33,185 nucleotides of DNA from Cellulosilyticum ruminicola JCM 14822 (GCF_001311925.1 NZ_BBCG01000038.1:1-33185), one strand, 5' to 3'. Numbered from the stretch's first letter, positions 19,581 through 27,923 are shown. Translations and numbers: made by a program. The notes: generated by a model not told the origin, from the letters alone.

Positions 19581-20447
19581 ATGAAAAGAGCAGAAATATA
19601 CTTATTGATAGGGGCAATAAGTATATTTGGTGGAAATGCACAAGCGGCAATCAACATAATAACTACTCAGTATAGTGCAGCAAGTACTACTCAAAACCCA
19701 CAATCAGAGAAGACAATAGGTTACAAAGGGAAAACTATTAATTTAGGGAGTAATCTAGAGACATTACAACAAGCCTTAGGTAAACCAGATTTAAAACTTT
19801 CAGACGGAACATATGACATTGTTTTTTACACAAAAGATGCCAATGAGACAATAATCTTTTACATGCAAGAGGATGCAGTAGTAGGTTTTTGTACAAATGC
19901 TAAAAGCTTCAAATTTAGGGAGATTACTTACGGAAAAATAGGAGAGGTGACAGATTCTGATATTATTGCAATTAAAGATGAACTGCAAAATAACAAGATT
20001 GTTGCGATTGCGTACAATGTAGAAGCAGAAAGTGATACAACAAGCACTGCTTATTTAAAGGCTAATGAAAGAGTGATTATCGCCTTAACCAATGGTTTCC
20101 GTGCAAAAAGCAATGTAACACCACTTAAATATAATGAAAAGTTAACAGGCATTTCAAGAAGCCATTCAGAAGAGATGGCAAACAAAAATTACTTTAGTCA
20201 TACAGATGCACAAGGTCTTTCACCAAGTAGAAGAATGACAAATGGCGGAATAAATTGGAAAAGCTGTGCCGAGAATATTGCAGCAGGTAATGGATTAGGA
20301 ATTGAAACCTTTGGTCAATGGTTAAACTCAGAAGGACATAGAAAAAATATGCTTCAACAAACAGGTGATATAGGTGTAGGCGCAGCGTATAGCAGTTCAA
20401 GTACATATAAATATTACTATACTCAAAACTTTGCAAAACTTAGATAA
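19581..20447 (+). CDS. Secreted CAP (SCP/PR-1) domain protein with CAP-associated N-terminal domain
   Basis: A signal peptide (MKRAEIYLLIGAISIFGG, cleavage near AQA) starts this 288-residue protein. Residues 45-135 (IGYKGKTINLGSNLETLQQA onward) match the CAP-associated N-terminal domain found in YkwD-like proteins. Residues 165-288 form the CAP domain: LTNGFRAKSN, LKYNEKLTGISRSHSEEMA, NYFSHTDAQG, CAENIAAG, WLNSEGHRKNML and YYTQNFAK. The characteristic His and Glu residues (SHSEEM, FSHT, GHR) are all present. CAP proteins are extracellular; in sporulating Firmicutes they often act at the cell surface or spore coat, but the biochemical role is uncertain. An AGAAGGTGGGGTGG ribosome site precedes the ATG. 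It is a single-gene unit with its own promoter and terminator. Confidence 0.9.
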   Translation: MKRAEIYLLIGAISIFGGNAQAAINIITTQYSAASTTQNPQSEKTIGYKGKTINLGSNLETLQQALGKPDLKLSDGTYDIVFYTKDANETIIFYMQEDAVVGFCTNAKSFKFREITYGKIGEVTDSDIIAIKDELQNNKIVAIAYNVEAESDTTSTAYLKANERVIIALTNGFRAKSNVTPLKYNEKLTGISRSHSEEMANKNYFSHTDAQGLSPSRRMTNGGINWKSCAENIAAGNGLGIETFGQWLNSEGHRKNMLQQTGDIGVGAAYSSSSTYKYYYTQNFAKLR

Positions 20448-20500
20448 TAAGGGGATTTAAAGTTTACAAATGTAAAATTCAAAAGATGTCAGTAAAAAGC

Positions 20501-20537
20501 AAGCTTCTTTGCTATTTAGGTAAGGAAGCTTTTTTTG
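20501..20537 (+). terminator. Rho-independent terminator of the CAP gene
   Basis: The stem AAGCTTCTTT / AAGGAAGCTT (10 bp with one wobble) is followed by seven or more T residues. Confidence 0.82.
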
Positions 20538-20563
20538 CGTTACTATAAGCTATGGATATATTT

Positions 20564-21320
20564 TTAATCATTGAGTTGTATACGTTCTGCAGGTTCAGTA
20601 TCAAGTCTAGGTCTAGTGTCTATAAAATGATATGAAGGATTTTTGCTTTGAAAGCTCTAATAAGTTCAAGGAGCGCCTAGGTATCTACATTACTAGACGA
20701 ATAAGGATGTTGTGAAGATGAAGGAAGTTTAATGCTGCTTAAATCGATGGGGTGTCTAGGTGCGTTGTCAGCAGTATTTGTTGAAGGTGCTACAGAGTAC
20801 TATCATTTAAGTTTGGTGCAGTGAGTTGCACATCGTTAGATGGGTTTAATTCAGCAGGTTTGAACTCTAATTAAGGTTTAGCTAATTGCATTTGTTCTCT
20901 TATTTTACAAACAAGATCATCGTAGATTGAAATATTATTTATCATATATGGATATACTTCCTGGTAAAATATTTTATAAATTGGCGTGTCTAAGTATTCT
21001 AAATGATTTGTATGTTGGGTTCAGTAGTATTAGATGAAGCATCATCTGATGTCATTAGATGACTTAGTATTTCAGTTTTAAGTTCTGAAGCATCCTCATC
21101 TGGTGAAGTGTTTTGTAATTTGGTTTGCACTTTATTTTTAAGTTGCTTTTTAGTGCTTGAGCTTTTAAGGTTGCCTTTTGATTATTTAATGCATTAAGCT
21201 TTTCTTGTAATAAGTTAAGCTGGACTTGTTGTGCCTTGGTTGTGGACTTTCTGTTTTGGGGACATGATTTAATATTAAGCAGCTGTTCGCTTTGCACAAA
21301 GGGATTTGGATTTGCTATAT
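20564..21320 (-). pseudogene. Decayed unknown gene, Gln/Lys-rich coiled coil then acidic tail
   Basis: Reading the minus strand gives one protein scattered over several frames. It starts IANPNPFVQSEQLLNIKSCP and a coiled coil KAQQVQLNLLQEKLNALNNQ. A frame change in an A run follows, then KQLKNKVQTKLQNTSPDEDA. After another stop comes YLDTPIYKIFYQEVYPYM and CKIREQMQLAKP, then further stops, with a last piece DTRPRLDTEPAERIQLND ending at 20564. At least four disruptions make it non-functional. I do not recognise the family; the coiled coil and low complexity suggest a regulatory or structural protein. The start is uncertain because no clear ribosome site is visible. The region explains the otherwise gene-free 850 bp. 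Confidence 0.5.
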
Positions 21321-21367
21321 ATATCGAAAAATTAAATATTTTTATAAATATTAAGAATAATACTTGC

Positions 21368-21396
21368 TTGAAAGTCTCATAAGAAATTTGTATAAT
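21368..21396 (+). promoter_or_regulatory. Promoter of the helicase-LexA fusion gene
   Basis: TTGAAA (21368-21373), a 17-bp spacer and a consensus TATAAT (21391-21396) lie 45 bp before the start codon. No Bacillus-type SOS box (CGAAC-N4-GTTCG) overlaps it. Confidence 0.75.
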
Positions 21397-21440
21397 AGAA
21401 AGATAGAATAATGTACGGTAAAATACATAAGGAGGAAAAA

Positions 21441-22982
21441 ATGCTAAAGCTTACAAAATCACAACAAAAATTTGTAGCACAACGTCACACAAGACAAGCT
21501 GTTATCAGAGGAGAAAAGCATACAGGGAAAACGACTATGGGCATCGGGCGGATGATTTATTTAGTAAATCATAAATGTGAAGATGAAATGCTATTTGTAG
21601 CAGCAAACAGCACCGAATGCAAAAGTGCAGCAGAACTTTTTGAAGCAGAGTATAATAGACAAACTATGAGTTTATTTGAAAGTGAAGGATGTAAGACTGA
21701 GATTTTAAGCATTGATTCGCTTATGATGCAGCTTTATGAATTACTTTTTGGAACTTATAAAGGTGAAGTATTAGAAGAGATAGATGTAGATGTTTTACAA
21801 ACAGCTATTATTGAAGTAAAGAAGCAATACCCTAGAGCGAAGTTTTTAAACGAAGCAGGTATGGCTTTTATTTGTGATGAATTAAATTGGATAAATAGCT
21901 GTGGTTATACACGTTTAGAAGATTATGGGGTAGCAGCACGTAAAGGCTGCGCTGTGAAGTTACCTAAAAACGGTAGAGGAAGATGTGCGCTTTGGGCAAT
22001 TAAAGAAAACGTAGACAAACAGCTTGTAGCAAAAAATCAAATTTTAAAATTAGCATTACAAGCAAAGGTTTTAGAAGCTAGTGAAAATCTAAAAAAATCT
22101 TATAAACATCTCATTATAGATGATAGTCATATGCTGACAAAAGTGCAGCTTCAAGTTTTAAAAGCGATTCATTATGGGGGAGAACTTTTATTTTTAATGG
22201 ACAAAAATCCTTGTGAGGCACGTATAACTTGGCTTAAACGCGGACAGACTTTTAAACAAGTTGGCTTTAATATGACAGGACGTATGCGTCAGCTTAGAGG
22301 GTCTAAGAAAAGTAAAGCCAAACAGCTTAAAAAAGCGGTTTTAACACCTCTTGAAATCTTTATGGCTGAAATGGCACGTAAGAAAAAGTCACAAACTCCA
22401 AAACAAAGCCGTAGTATAAAGGGCATTAAGCCAATTGAAGGCGTGCAAATGAGTTTTCAAAATAATGCCTATATAGGTAATTTACCTTGGTATGTAGAAA
22501 CTTATAAATATGTGAATAAACTTACAGGCGTAGAAACTGTATTCCAAAAGGATACAAGTGCAGGGGAAACTTATATTGATGAAGTGAAGCAAGAGAGCGT
22601 AGCACAGCTGCCACTTTATGCTTCTGATATTGCCGCTGGTCAGCCTATTGAGGTTGTAGATGAGATTAGTGAACGTTTTGAAATTCCAGGAGAACTTGTA
22701 AACAATAAGCGTGGTACCTATATGCTTCATGTACAAGGGGATAGTATGATTAATGCCCAGATTAATGATGGGGATTATGTTATCATTCAAGCAGGTGCTG
22801 TAAATAATAATGAAATTGCGGCAGTTTATTATAATGGGGCCACAACGCTTAAACGTATTGTACAAGAAGAAGATCATATTCTTTTAGTAAGTGAAAACCC
22901 TAAATATCGTCCAATTGTCATTGAAGATGATGATTTTAGAGTTATGGGCAAATTAATTGGTGTTATTAAGCCAGTTATGTAG
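21441..22982 (+). CDS. Fusion of truncated UvrD-like helicase ATPase domain and LexA-type S24 autoprotease
   Basis: Residues 1-290 resemble the first RecA domain of UvrD/Rep-type helicases: LTKSQQKFV (Q-motif position), GEKHTGKTT (Walker A, 24-32), LNWINSCGYTRLEDY (150s), LIIDDSH (motif II, 224-230) and ELLFLMDKNP in the motif III position. The second RecA domain with the remaining motifs is absent. A basic linker (285-330) follows. Residues 388-513 form a LexA/UmuD-like S24 domain: cleavage pair Ala399-Gly400, catalytic Ser435 in QGDSM, and catalytic Lys471 in TTLKR. No winged-helix DNA-binding domain of LexA is present. The start at 21441 follows AAGGAGG; an earlier ATG (21411) is less likely. 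The gene is intact with its own promoter. Role in DNA-damage-linked control is inferred. Confidence 0.8.
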   Translation: MLKLTKSQQKFVAQRHTRQAVIRGEKHTGKTTMGIGRMIYLVNHKCEDEMLFVAANSTECKSAAELFEAEYNRQTMSLFESEGCKTEILSIDSLMMQLYELLFGTYKGEVLEEIDVDVLQTAIIEVKKQYPRAKFLNEAGMAFICDELNWINSCGYTRLEDYGVAARKGCAVKLPKNGRGRCALWAIKENVDKQLVAKNQILKLALQAKVLEASENLKKSYKHLIIDDSHMLTKVQLQVLKAIHYGGELLFLMDKNPCEARITWLKRGQTFKQVGFNMTGRMRQLRGSKKSKAKQLKKAVLTPLEIFMAEMARKKKSQTPKQSRSIKGIKPIEGVQMSFQNNAYIGNLPWYVETYKYVNKLTGVETVFQKDTSAGETYIDEVKQESVAQLPLYASDIAAGQPIEVVDEISERFEIPGELVNNKRGTYMLHVQGDSMINAQINDGDYVIIQAGAVNNNEIAAVYYNGATTLKRIVQEEDHILLVSENPKYRPIVIEDDDFRVMGKLIGVIKPVM

Positions 22983-23016
22983 AAAATAAGCTAAGTAATA
23001 GTATTTAAAATAGGTT

Positions 23017-23286
23017 CATGTATAGAACAAAAAGGGAGTTACTTTCATTCTGGAAAAGATGGAAGAAAACCAAATCTTCTGCATATAAATGCATTGTATA
23101 ATATAAATCATTCTATTTATCATGATGTAGTAATACAAAAGTCTAAAGAAAAAAATGAACATAATGCTTTACAAAAAATGTAGAAGATATAATTGCAAAA
23201 AATTTTATTCCTATAAGGCCTGATAGGCATAGAAAACGACACTTAACTATCAAGATTTTTCATAGTTTCTTTTATAGGGTAGCATA
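23017..23286 (+). pseudogene. IS4-family transposase C-terminal remnant
   Basis: One frame reads IEQKGSYFHSGKDGRKPN, then LHINALYNINHSIYHDVVIQ and NEHNALQKM, which is the DDE-transposase middle segment of IS4 elements. After a stop, another frame gives EDIIAKNFIPIRPDRHRKR and ends FHSFFYRVA, the typical C-terminus. The catalytic Glu region between the two halves is deleted, and no inverted-repeat ends are evident. The 600-bp space between the helicase-LexA gene and the next gene otherwise contains only a terminator. Confidence 0.65.
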
Positions 23287-23356
23287 AATTTTTATAATTG
23301 AATAGAAATTTTGAGACAGATGCAAATCTATCTATTTATAGTGCCTAAAAATAGAA

Positions 23357-23392
23357 AAGAAGTTGAAGAAATGAATCTTCAACTTCTTTTTT
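23357..23392 (+). terminator. Strong orphan rho-independent terminator
   Basis: A perfect 12-bp stem AAGAAGTTGAAG / CTTCAACTTCTT with an eight-base loop is followed by TTTT. It lies 70 bp after the transposase remnant and may once have ended a gene now lost. Confidence 0.85.
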
Positions 23393-23607
23393 CTAAAGAG
23401 TGCGTTTCTAACACAATGTTAACTTAATAACATTGCTTTTAAAGTAACTTACTTTTTGTGCTATTTTGTTTATAAAGCAGTTACATATATACAAGAAGAA
23501 AGAGTAACAGCAACCATGCAATGTAAAGAATAAACAGAACTATGATAAATAAAATGTAAAAAAGTCGGTATACTAAGGGTGGGGGTAAATAGATAGGATG
23601 AAGAAAT

Positions 23608-23835
23608 ATGTTTAATGTACCATGGATTGAATGGGTAGGGTATAGTGCTTCAGCAATGATTGCAATTTCTCTGCTTATGACAGATATTCATAGGATAAGA
23701 GTTATTAATACCATAGGATGTATTTTATTTATTATTTATGGTATAGGCGTGGGTGCATATCCAGTCGCTATTGCTAACGCGATTATTATTATCATTAATA
23801 TTTATCATATTTTTAAATTAAAGAAAGCCAGTTAA
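23608..23835 (+). CDS. Small YgjV-like integral membrane protein
   Basis: A 75-residue protein with three hydrophobic stretches: WIEWVGYSASAMIAISLLM, then INTIGCILFIIYGIGVG, then AIANAIIIIINIYHIF. A conserved-looking loop, TDIHRIRVIN, joins the first two. The pattern fits the YgjV family of short inner-membrane proteins, whose function is unknown. The start at 23608 is preceded by GGGTGGGGG about 20 bases upstream and GGATGAAG closer by, so the ribosome site is not ideal. The gene is monocistronic with a terminator directly after it. Confidence 0.75.
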   Translation: MFNVPWIEWVGYSASAMIAISLLMTDIHRIRVINTIGCILFIIYGIGVGAYPVAIANAIIIIINIYHIFKLKKAS

Positions 23836-23841
23836 AGTAAA

Positions 23842-23873
23842 AAGAAGATGAGACACTGTCCATCTTCTTTTGT
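23842..23873 (+). terminator. Rho-independent terminator of the small membrane protein gene
   Basis: The stem AAGAAGATG / CATCTTCTT with a ten-base loop is followed by TTTG, 7 bases after the stop codon. Confidence 0.8.
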
Positions 23874-23971
23874 GTTTTATGAAATAGTTATAATTAAGCG
23901 AAAAAATATTAAAATTTATCAAAATCATTAATAAAAGTTAAGGTATGTATCATACAAATAAACAAGTGGAT

Positions 23972-24054
23972 AAGATGTCAGTCGGAAAGACATATTTTTT
24001 ATACGCTGCTTAGAATCGTTTCCAGGCCTTTTGGAACAGGCACAATGACATCTT
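23972..24054 (+). promoter_or_regulatory. Structured 5' leader of the sugar ABC operon, candidate riboswitch or attenuator
   Basis: A perfect 9-bp stem AAGATGTCA (23972-23980) / TGACATCTT (24046-24054) closes an 83-nt element. Inside are a small hairpin GTC-GGAAA-GAC and a second hairpin TTCCA / TGGAA. It ends about 38 bases before the lipoprotein start codon. I could not match it to a riboswitch class I know. Confidence 0.4.
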
Positions 24055-24055
24055 G

Positions 24056-24076
24056 AACTTTAAAAATTTTAAAGTT
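24056..24076. repeat. 10-bp palindrome beside the binding-protein ribosome site
   Basis: AACTTTAAAA and TTTTAAAGTT flank a single A. It lies directly after the structured leader and just before the GAAAGGGG ribosome site. It could be an operator or an RNA hairpin that limits translation. Confidence 0.45.
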
Positions 24077-24091
24077 GAAAGGGGTAATTTC

Positions 24092-25462
24092 ATGAAAATG
24101 AAACGCGTATTTAGTGCAGTATTAGGTAGTACAATGCTTATGAGTATGCTTGCAGGATGTGGCGGCTCTACAGAAACAAGTGTAGCAGCAAATGGCGGAG
24201 AGATTTATTTCTTAAACTTTAAACCTGAAAGCGCAGAAATTTATGATAAAATCACAGCAGATTATGAAGCAGAAACAGGAGTTAAAGTAAAAGTAGTGAC
24301 TGCAGCAAGTGGTACATATGAGACCACTCTTAAATCTGAAATAGCAAAATCAGAGCCACCAACGATTTTCCAAATTAATGGTCCTGTAGGTTATCAAAAC
24401 TGGAAAGATTATTGTGCTGACTTAAAAGATACGAAACTCTATAGCTACTTAACAGATCAAAGTTTAGCAGTAAGCAGTGAAGGTAACATTTATGGTATTC
24501 CATATGTTGTAGAAGGTTATGGCATTATCTATAATGATGCAATCATGCAGCAATATTTTAGTCTAACGAACAAAGCAGTAGATATTAGCAGCATGGATCA
24601 AATTAATAACTTTGATACATTATCAAAAGTAGTTACAGATATGACAGCTCATAAAGATGAATTAGGAATTGAAGGGGTATTTGCGTCTACTTCACTTGGG
24701 GCAGGTGAACAATGGAGATGGCAGACACATCTTGCAAATATACCGTTCTACTATGAGTTTTCTGAAAATGTAAACTTTGATAATTCAATTTTAGCAGGGC
24801 TTGATGCTAAAACAGTTGATTTCAAATATAGTCAAAACTACAAAAATATCTTTGATTTATATATGAATAACTCTTGTACAGAGCCAGCAATGCTTAGCAG
24901 TAAATCTGTAGATGATTCTATGGCTGAATTTGCACTTGGTAAAGTTGCAATGGTTCAAAATGGTAACTGGGCTTGGGGACAAATTAGTGGTGTAGATGGC
25001 AATACAGTTACAGAGGATAATATTAAATACTTACCAATCTATACAGGTATACAAGGTGAAGAATCTCAAGGTCTTTGCATTGGCACAGAAAACTATTTTG
25101 CGATCAATAGTAAAGTTTCCAAGGAACAACAAGATGCTTCAATTGCATTTCTTGAATGGCTTTTTTCAAGTGAAAAAGGTAAAGCTTATGTCACAAATGA
25201 TTTAAAATTCATTGCACCATTTAATACATTTACAGAAGCTGAAAAACCAGCTGATCCACTTGCTAAAGAAGTATTAAATTGGATGAGTAAAGATGGTGTG
25301 AAATTAGTACCATGGACATTTAGTTGTTTCCCGAGTGAAGATTTCAAAAATACATTTGGTGATGGGCTTGTTTCTTATGCACAAGGCCAAGAAGACTGGC
25401 AAGCAGTAGAAAAAACAGTTAAAGATGCGTGGGCATCAGAAGTTGCAGCTAAAGCTGAATAA
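24092..25462 (+). CDS. Carbohydrate ABC transporter substrate-binding lipoprotein (family 1)
   Basis: The protein has a lipoprotein signal: MKMKRVFSAVLG, a hydrophobic segment, then LAGC with the lipid-accepting cysteine. The mature part is a family 1 extracellular solute-binding protein of the MalE type. It begins with GEIYFLNFKPESAE, followed by DYEAETGVKVKVVTA. Typical binding-fold phrases are PPTIFQINGPVGYQNW, YGIPYVVEGYG, LGKVAMVQNGNWAW and AFLEWLFSSEKGKAYV. Total length is 456 residues. The start ATG 24092 follows GAAAGGGGTAATTT; an upstream in-frame ATG at 24053 lies in the leader and is rejected. It captures a sugar or oligosaccharide at the outer membrane face of the cell and passes it to the two permeases encoded next. 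The sugar is not identifiable by eye. Confidence 0.92.
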   Translation: MKMKRVFSAVLGSTMLMSMLAGCGGSTETSVAANGGEIYFLNFKPESAEIYDKITADYEAETGVKVKVVTAASGTYETTLKSEIAKSEPPTIFQINGPVGYQNWKDYCADLKDTKLYSYLTDQSLAVSSEGNIYGIPYVVEGYGIIYNDAIMQQYFSLTNKAVDISSMDQINNFDTLSKVVTDMTAHKDELGIEGVFASTSLGAGEQWRWQTHLANIPFYYEFSENVNFDNSILAGLDAKTVDFKYSQNYKNIFDLYMNNSCTEPAMLSSKSVDDSMAEFALGKVAMVQNGNWAWGQISGVDGNTVTEDNIKYLPIYTGIQGEESQGLCIGTENYFAINSKVSKEQQDASIAFLEWLFSSEKGKAYVTNDLKFIAPFNTFTEAEKPADPLAKEVLNWMSKDGVKLVPWTFSCFPSEDFKNTFGDGLVSYAQGQEDWQAVEKTVKDAWASEVAAKAE

Positions 25463-25480
25463 ATCCTAACTGTATAAAAG

Positions 25481-25509
25481 AAGTAGGTCGGCTACTGGCC
25501 TACTTTTTT
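25481..25509 (+). terminator. Intra-operon terminator/attenuator after the binding protein
   Basis: The stem AAGTAGGTC / GGCCTACTT (9 bp with one wobble) is followed by six T residues. It lies between the binding-protein and permease genes. Partial termination here would give excess binding protein over permease, a common arrangement in sugar ABC operons. Confidence 0.75.
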
Positions 25510-25544
25510 ATACAAATTATTAATAGATTAAGGGGGAGAGGGCT

Positions 25545-26387
25545 GTGGAAAAAATTCTAAAAAGATACTTTCCGTTATTTGTATTACCTACACTGATTGC
25601 ATTTACTGTAGCGTTCATTGTACCTTTTGTATTAGGTGGATACCTTTCTTTTACTAAATTTACAACTGTTACAGATGCTAAATGGGTAGGTATCGGCAAT
25701 TATATTAAAGCTTTTTCAAATAAGGATTTTTTAAGTGCACTTTGGTTTACAGCTAGATTTGCTATTGTTTCAGTGCTTTCTATTAATATTTTTGCTTTTG
25801 CATTGGCACTTTTACTGACAAAGGGATTTAGAGGCACTAATTTATTTCGTACAATCTTCTTTATGCCGAACTTAATTGGTGGTATCGTGCTTGGTTATAT
25901 ATGGAAGCTCATTATCAATGGTTTCTTACAACATTGGTCAGTAACCCTTACATATAGTCCATCTTATGGTTTTTGGGGACTTGTGGTGTTAATGAACTGG
26001 CAAATGATTGGTTATATGATGATTATTTATATTGCGGGTATTCAAAGTGTGCCAGATACTTTAATTGAAGCAGCTAAAATAGATGGGGCAACATTATGGC
26101 GCATCTTAAGAAGCATTACAATTCCACTTGTGATGCCATCTATTACAATTTGTATGTTCTTAACTGTGTCTAATTCATTTAAGCTTTTTGACCAAAACTT
26201 AGCATTAACTGCTGGTGATCCAGCTAATAGAACATCTATGTTAGCTTTAGACATTTTTAATACTTTCTATGGCAAAGTCGGCTGGGAAGGTGTTGGTCAG
26301 GCGAAAGCCGTAATCTTCTTTATACTTGTTGCACTGATTACACTGCCACAGTTATTACTTACAAGAAGCAAGGAGGTTGAGCAATAA
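25545..26387 (+). CDS. Sugar ABC transporter permease (MalF/UgpA type)
   Basis: A 280-residue inner-membrane protein with six helices. The first is near residues 8-32 (LFVLPTLIAFTVAFIVPFVL). The EAA loop that contacts the ATPase reads LIEAAKIDGATLWRILRSIT, followed by IPLVMPSI, around residues 170-200. It starts with GTG at 25545 after AGGGGGAGAGG. The end overlaps the next gene by one base (TAATG), so both permeases are translated together. It forms half of the membrane channel with the downstream protein. No ATPase gene is present in the operon. Confidence 0.92.
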   Translation: MEKILKRYFPLFVLPTLIAFTVAFIVPFVLGGYLSFTKFTTVTDAKWVGIGNYIKAFSNKDFLSALWFTARFAIVSVLSINIFAFALALLLTKGFRGTNLFRTIFFMPNLIGGIVLGYIWKLIINGFLQHWSVTLTYSPSYGFWGLVVLMNWQMIGYMMIIYIAGIQSVPDTLIEAAKIDGATLWRILRSITIPLVMPSITICMFLTVSNSFKLFDQNLALTAGDPANRTSMLALDIFNTFYGKVGWEGVGQAKAVIFFILVALITLPQLLLTRSKEVEQ

Positions 26388-27226
26388 TGAATAAAATAGC
26401 CAGCAAAATCGGAGAATGGATTTTATTTGTGTTTACACTTGCTTTAAGTATTTTATTTCTCATGCCAATCTTAGTTGTACTTATGAATTCATTTAAAGGC
26501 AAATTTTATATTAGTGCTGCACCATTTAAATTACCTACAGTAGGAACATTTTCAGGCATTACCAATTATATTACAGGGCTTACACGTACAGGATTTTTAA
26601 GTGCTTTTGGATATAGCGTTTTTATTACAGTTTTTTCTGTATCAGTCATTGTGCTTTTAACGGCTATGACGGCTTGGTATATTACAAGAATTGATGATAA
26701 GTTTTCAAAAGGATTATATTATCTTTTTGCTTTCTCAATGATTGTACCATTCCAAATGGTGATGTTTACGTTAACAAAGGTGGCTAATACTTTAAAACTT
26801 GATAATCCTATTGGTATTATTTTAGTTTATCTAGGATTTGGGGCAGGACTTTCAGCATTTATGTTCTGTGGTTTTGTAAAATCTGTACCTATTGAAGTAG
26901 AAGAAGCTGCTTTAATTGATGGAGGCACACCAGTACAAACTTTTTTCCAAGTGGTATTACCAATGCTTAAACCGATTATGATTACAGTAGCCATCTTAAA
27001 TACAATGTGGATCTGGAATGACTACTTATTACCATACTTACTTATAGGGAATGATTATAAAACTATTCCTATTGCTATTCAGTACTTAAAAGGCGGTTAT
27101 GGCTCTATCGATATGGGTGCTATGATGGCTATGTTAGTACTTGCAATTATTCCAATCATTATCTTTTATCTATGTTGCCAGAAATACATCATTAAGGGTG
27201 TAGCTGCTGGGGCAGTGAAAGGCTAG
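26387..27226 (+). CDS. Sugar ABC transporter permease (MalG/UgpE type)
   Basis: A 279-residue inner-membrane protein with six helices. The EAA loop reads VPIEVEEAALIDGGTPVQTF, followed by FQVVLPMLKP, near residues 168-200, which is the MalG-type consensus. The N-terminal phrase LFLMPILVVLMNSFK is typical of this half of the pair. It overlaps the upstream permease by one base. The operon ends with it; the large foldback sequence starting 25 bp later ends in eight T residues and could terminate transcription. The shared ATPase is probably an MsmK/UgpC-type protein encoded elsewhere. Confidence 0.92.
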   Translation: MNKIASKIGEWILFVFTLALSILFLMPILVVLMNSFKGKFYISAAPFKLPTVGTFSGITNYITGLTRTGFLSAFGYSVFITVFSVSVIVLLTAMTAWYITRIDDKFSKGLYYLFAFSMIVPFQMVMFTLTKVANTLKLDNPIGIILVYLGFGAGLSAFMFCGFVKSVPIEVEEAALIDGGTPVQTFFQVVLPMLKPIMITVAILNTMWIWNDYLLPYLLIGNDYKTIPIAIQYLKGGYGSIDMGAMMAMLVLAIIPIIIFYLCCQKYIIKGVAAGAVKG

Positions 27227-27251
27227 AGAGAGGATTGCGAAAAAGAGGCCC

Positions 27252-27464
27252 GCTGGGGGCTGTGAGGAATGCTAGCTGCACTCTACGTAATTTATGATAG
27301 TTTAGGCTTGATAGTCAAATGGGCGGATGAGAACTCGCAGCACTCGTTTTACCGTGCTATGCTCGGACACTTATCCTAAAAACCGCATTGATTATTTTCA
27401 TTAAGACTATCAGCAAATTACTCCGAAGGTAGCATAGCACCCTACACAGCCCCAGCTTTTTTTT
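27252..27464. repeat. Large imperfect foldback element ending in a T run
   Basis: The outer arms 27252-27312 and 27405-27456 are imperfectly complementary over about 60 bases. Matching blocks include GCTGGGG, CTGTG, TGCTA, GTAATTT and GATAGT. The centre holds a nested hairpin (GGATGAG...AGCAC with GTGCT...CTTATCC). Eight T residues follow the right arm. It fills the space between the permease and the next gene. It may be a MITE-like mobile repeat, a structured non-coding RNA, or a very large terminator. No reading frame of note crosses it. Confidence 0.55.
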
Positions 27465-27524
27465 AACTATACTGAGGGACAAAAAAAGAAAGATAATTTA
27501 AAATTGTGGTGCTAGAGTAAGTGG

Positions 27525-27914
27525 GTGGAGAATTTAGAATTAATAATAATGAACCTAAAAAAGAAAGGGTGGATTACAGCCAGTTTAATATTATCTACAT
27601 TAATTACCACATCTATTATAGGAGCAACTTATGCTAAAAATAATACTATTAATACAACATTTACAAATATTTTTGATGATAGCAATTTGAAAAGCAAATA
27701 TGAGAATATCAACAAAGAATTCAATATTAACAAGCAAATTGATATTGAGGGTTTACCTACAGCTAAGATTAATAATGGACTATGTATAGATACAGAAGTG
27801 GGTACTATTGGTAGTCTAAAAGAATATCCTAATCCATATATTTATCATAACTTGAGCTTAAGTACTCAAATTAAAGAACGAGGGGAATTAATTACCAAAA
27901 GATTAAAGGGATAA
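27525..27914 (+). CDS. Small secreted protein of unknown function, possibly truncated
   Basis: The protein of up to 129 residues has a signal peptide: MNLKKKGWITASLILSTLIT, then SIIGATYA as a plausible cleavage site. The mature part is polar (about 90 residues) with no cysteine pair or known motif apart from a lone Cys in GLCID. Two starts are possible: GTG 27525 or ATG 27549; the latter gives a clean signal peptide. Neither has a strong ribosome site. The stop lies 10 bp from the end of a transposase remnant, so the 3' end may have been cut by an insertion. It has no recognised family. Confidence 0.5.
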   Translation: MENLELIIMNLKKKGWITASLILSTLITTSIIGATYAKNNTINTTFTNIFDDSNLKSKYENINKEFNINKQIDIEGLPTAKINNGLCIDTEVGTIGSLKEYPNPYIYHNLSLSTQIKERGELITKRLKG

Positions 27915-27923
27915 TATTCCAAT

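Noticed and set aside
24053-24091. Upstream ATG at 24053 as start of the binding protein
   Set aside because: It would place residues MNFKNFKVERGNF before a complete lipoprotein signal and lies within the RNA leader; ATG 24092 has the ribosome site and signal peptide.
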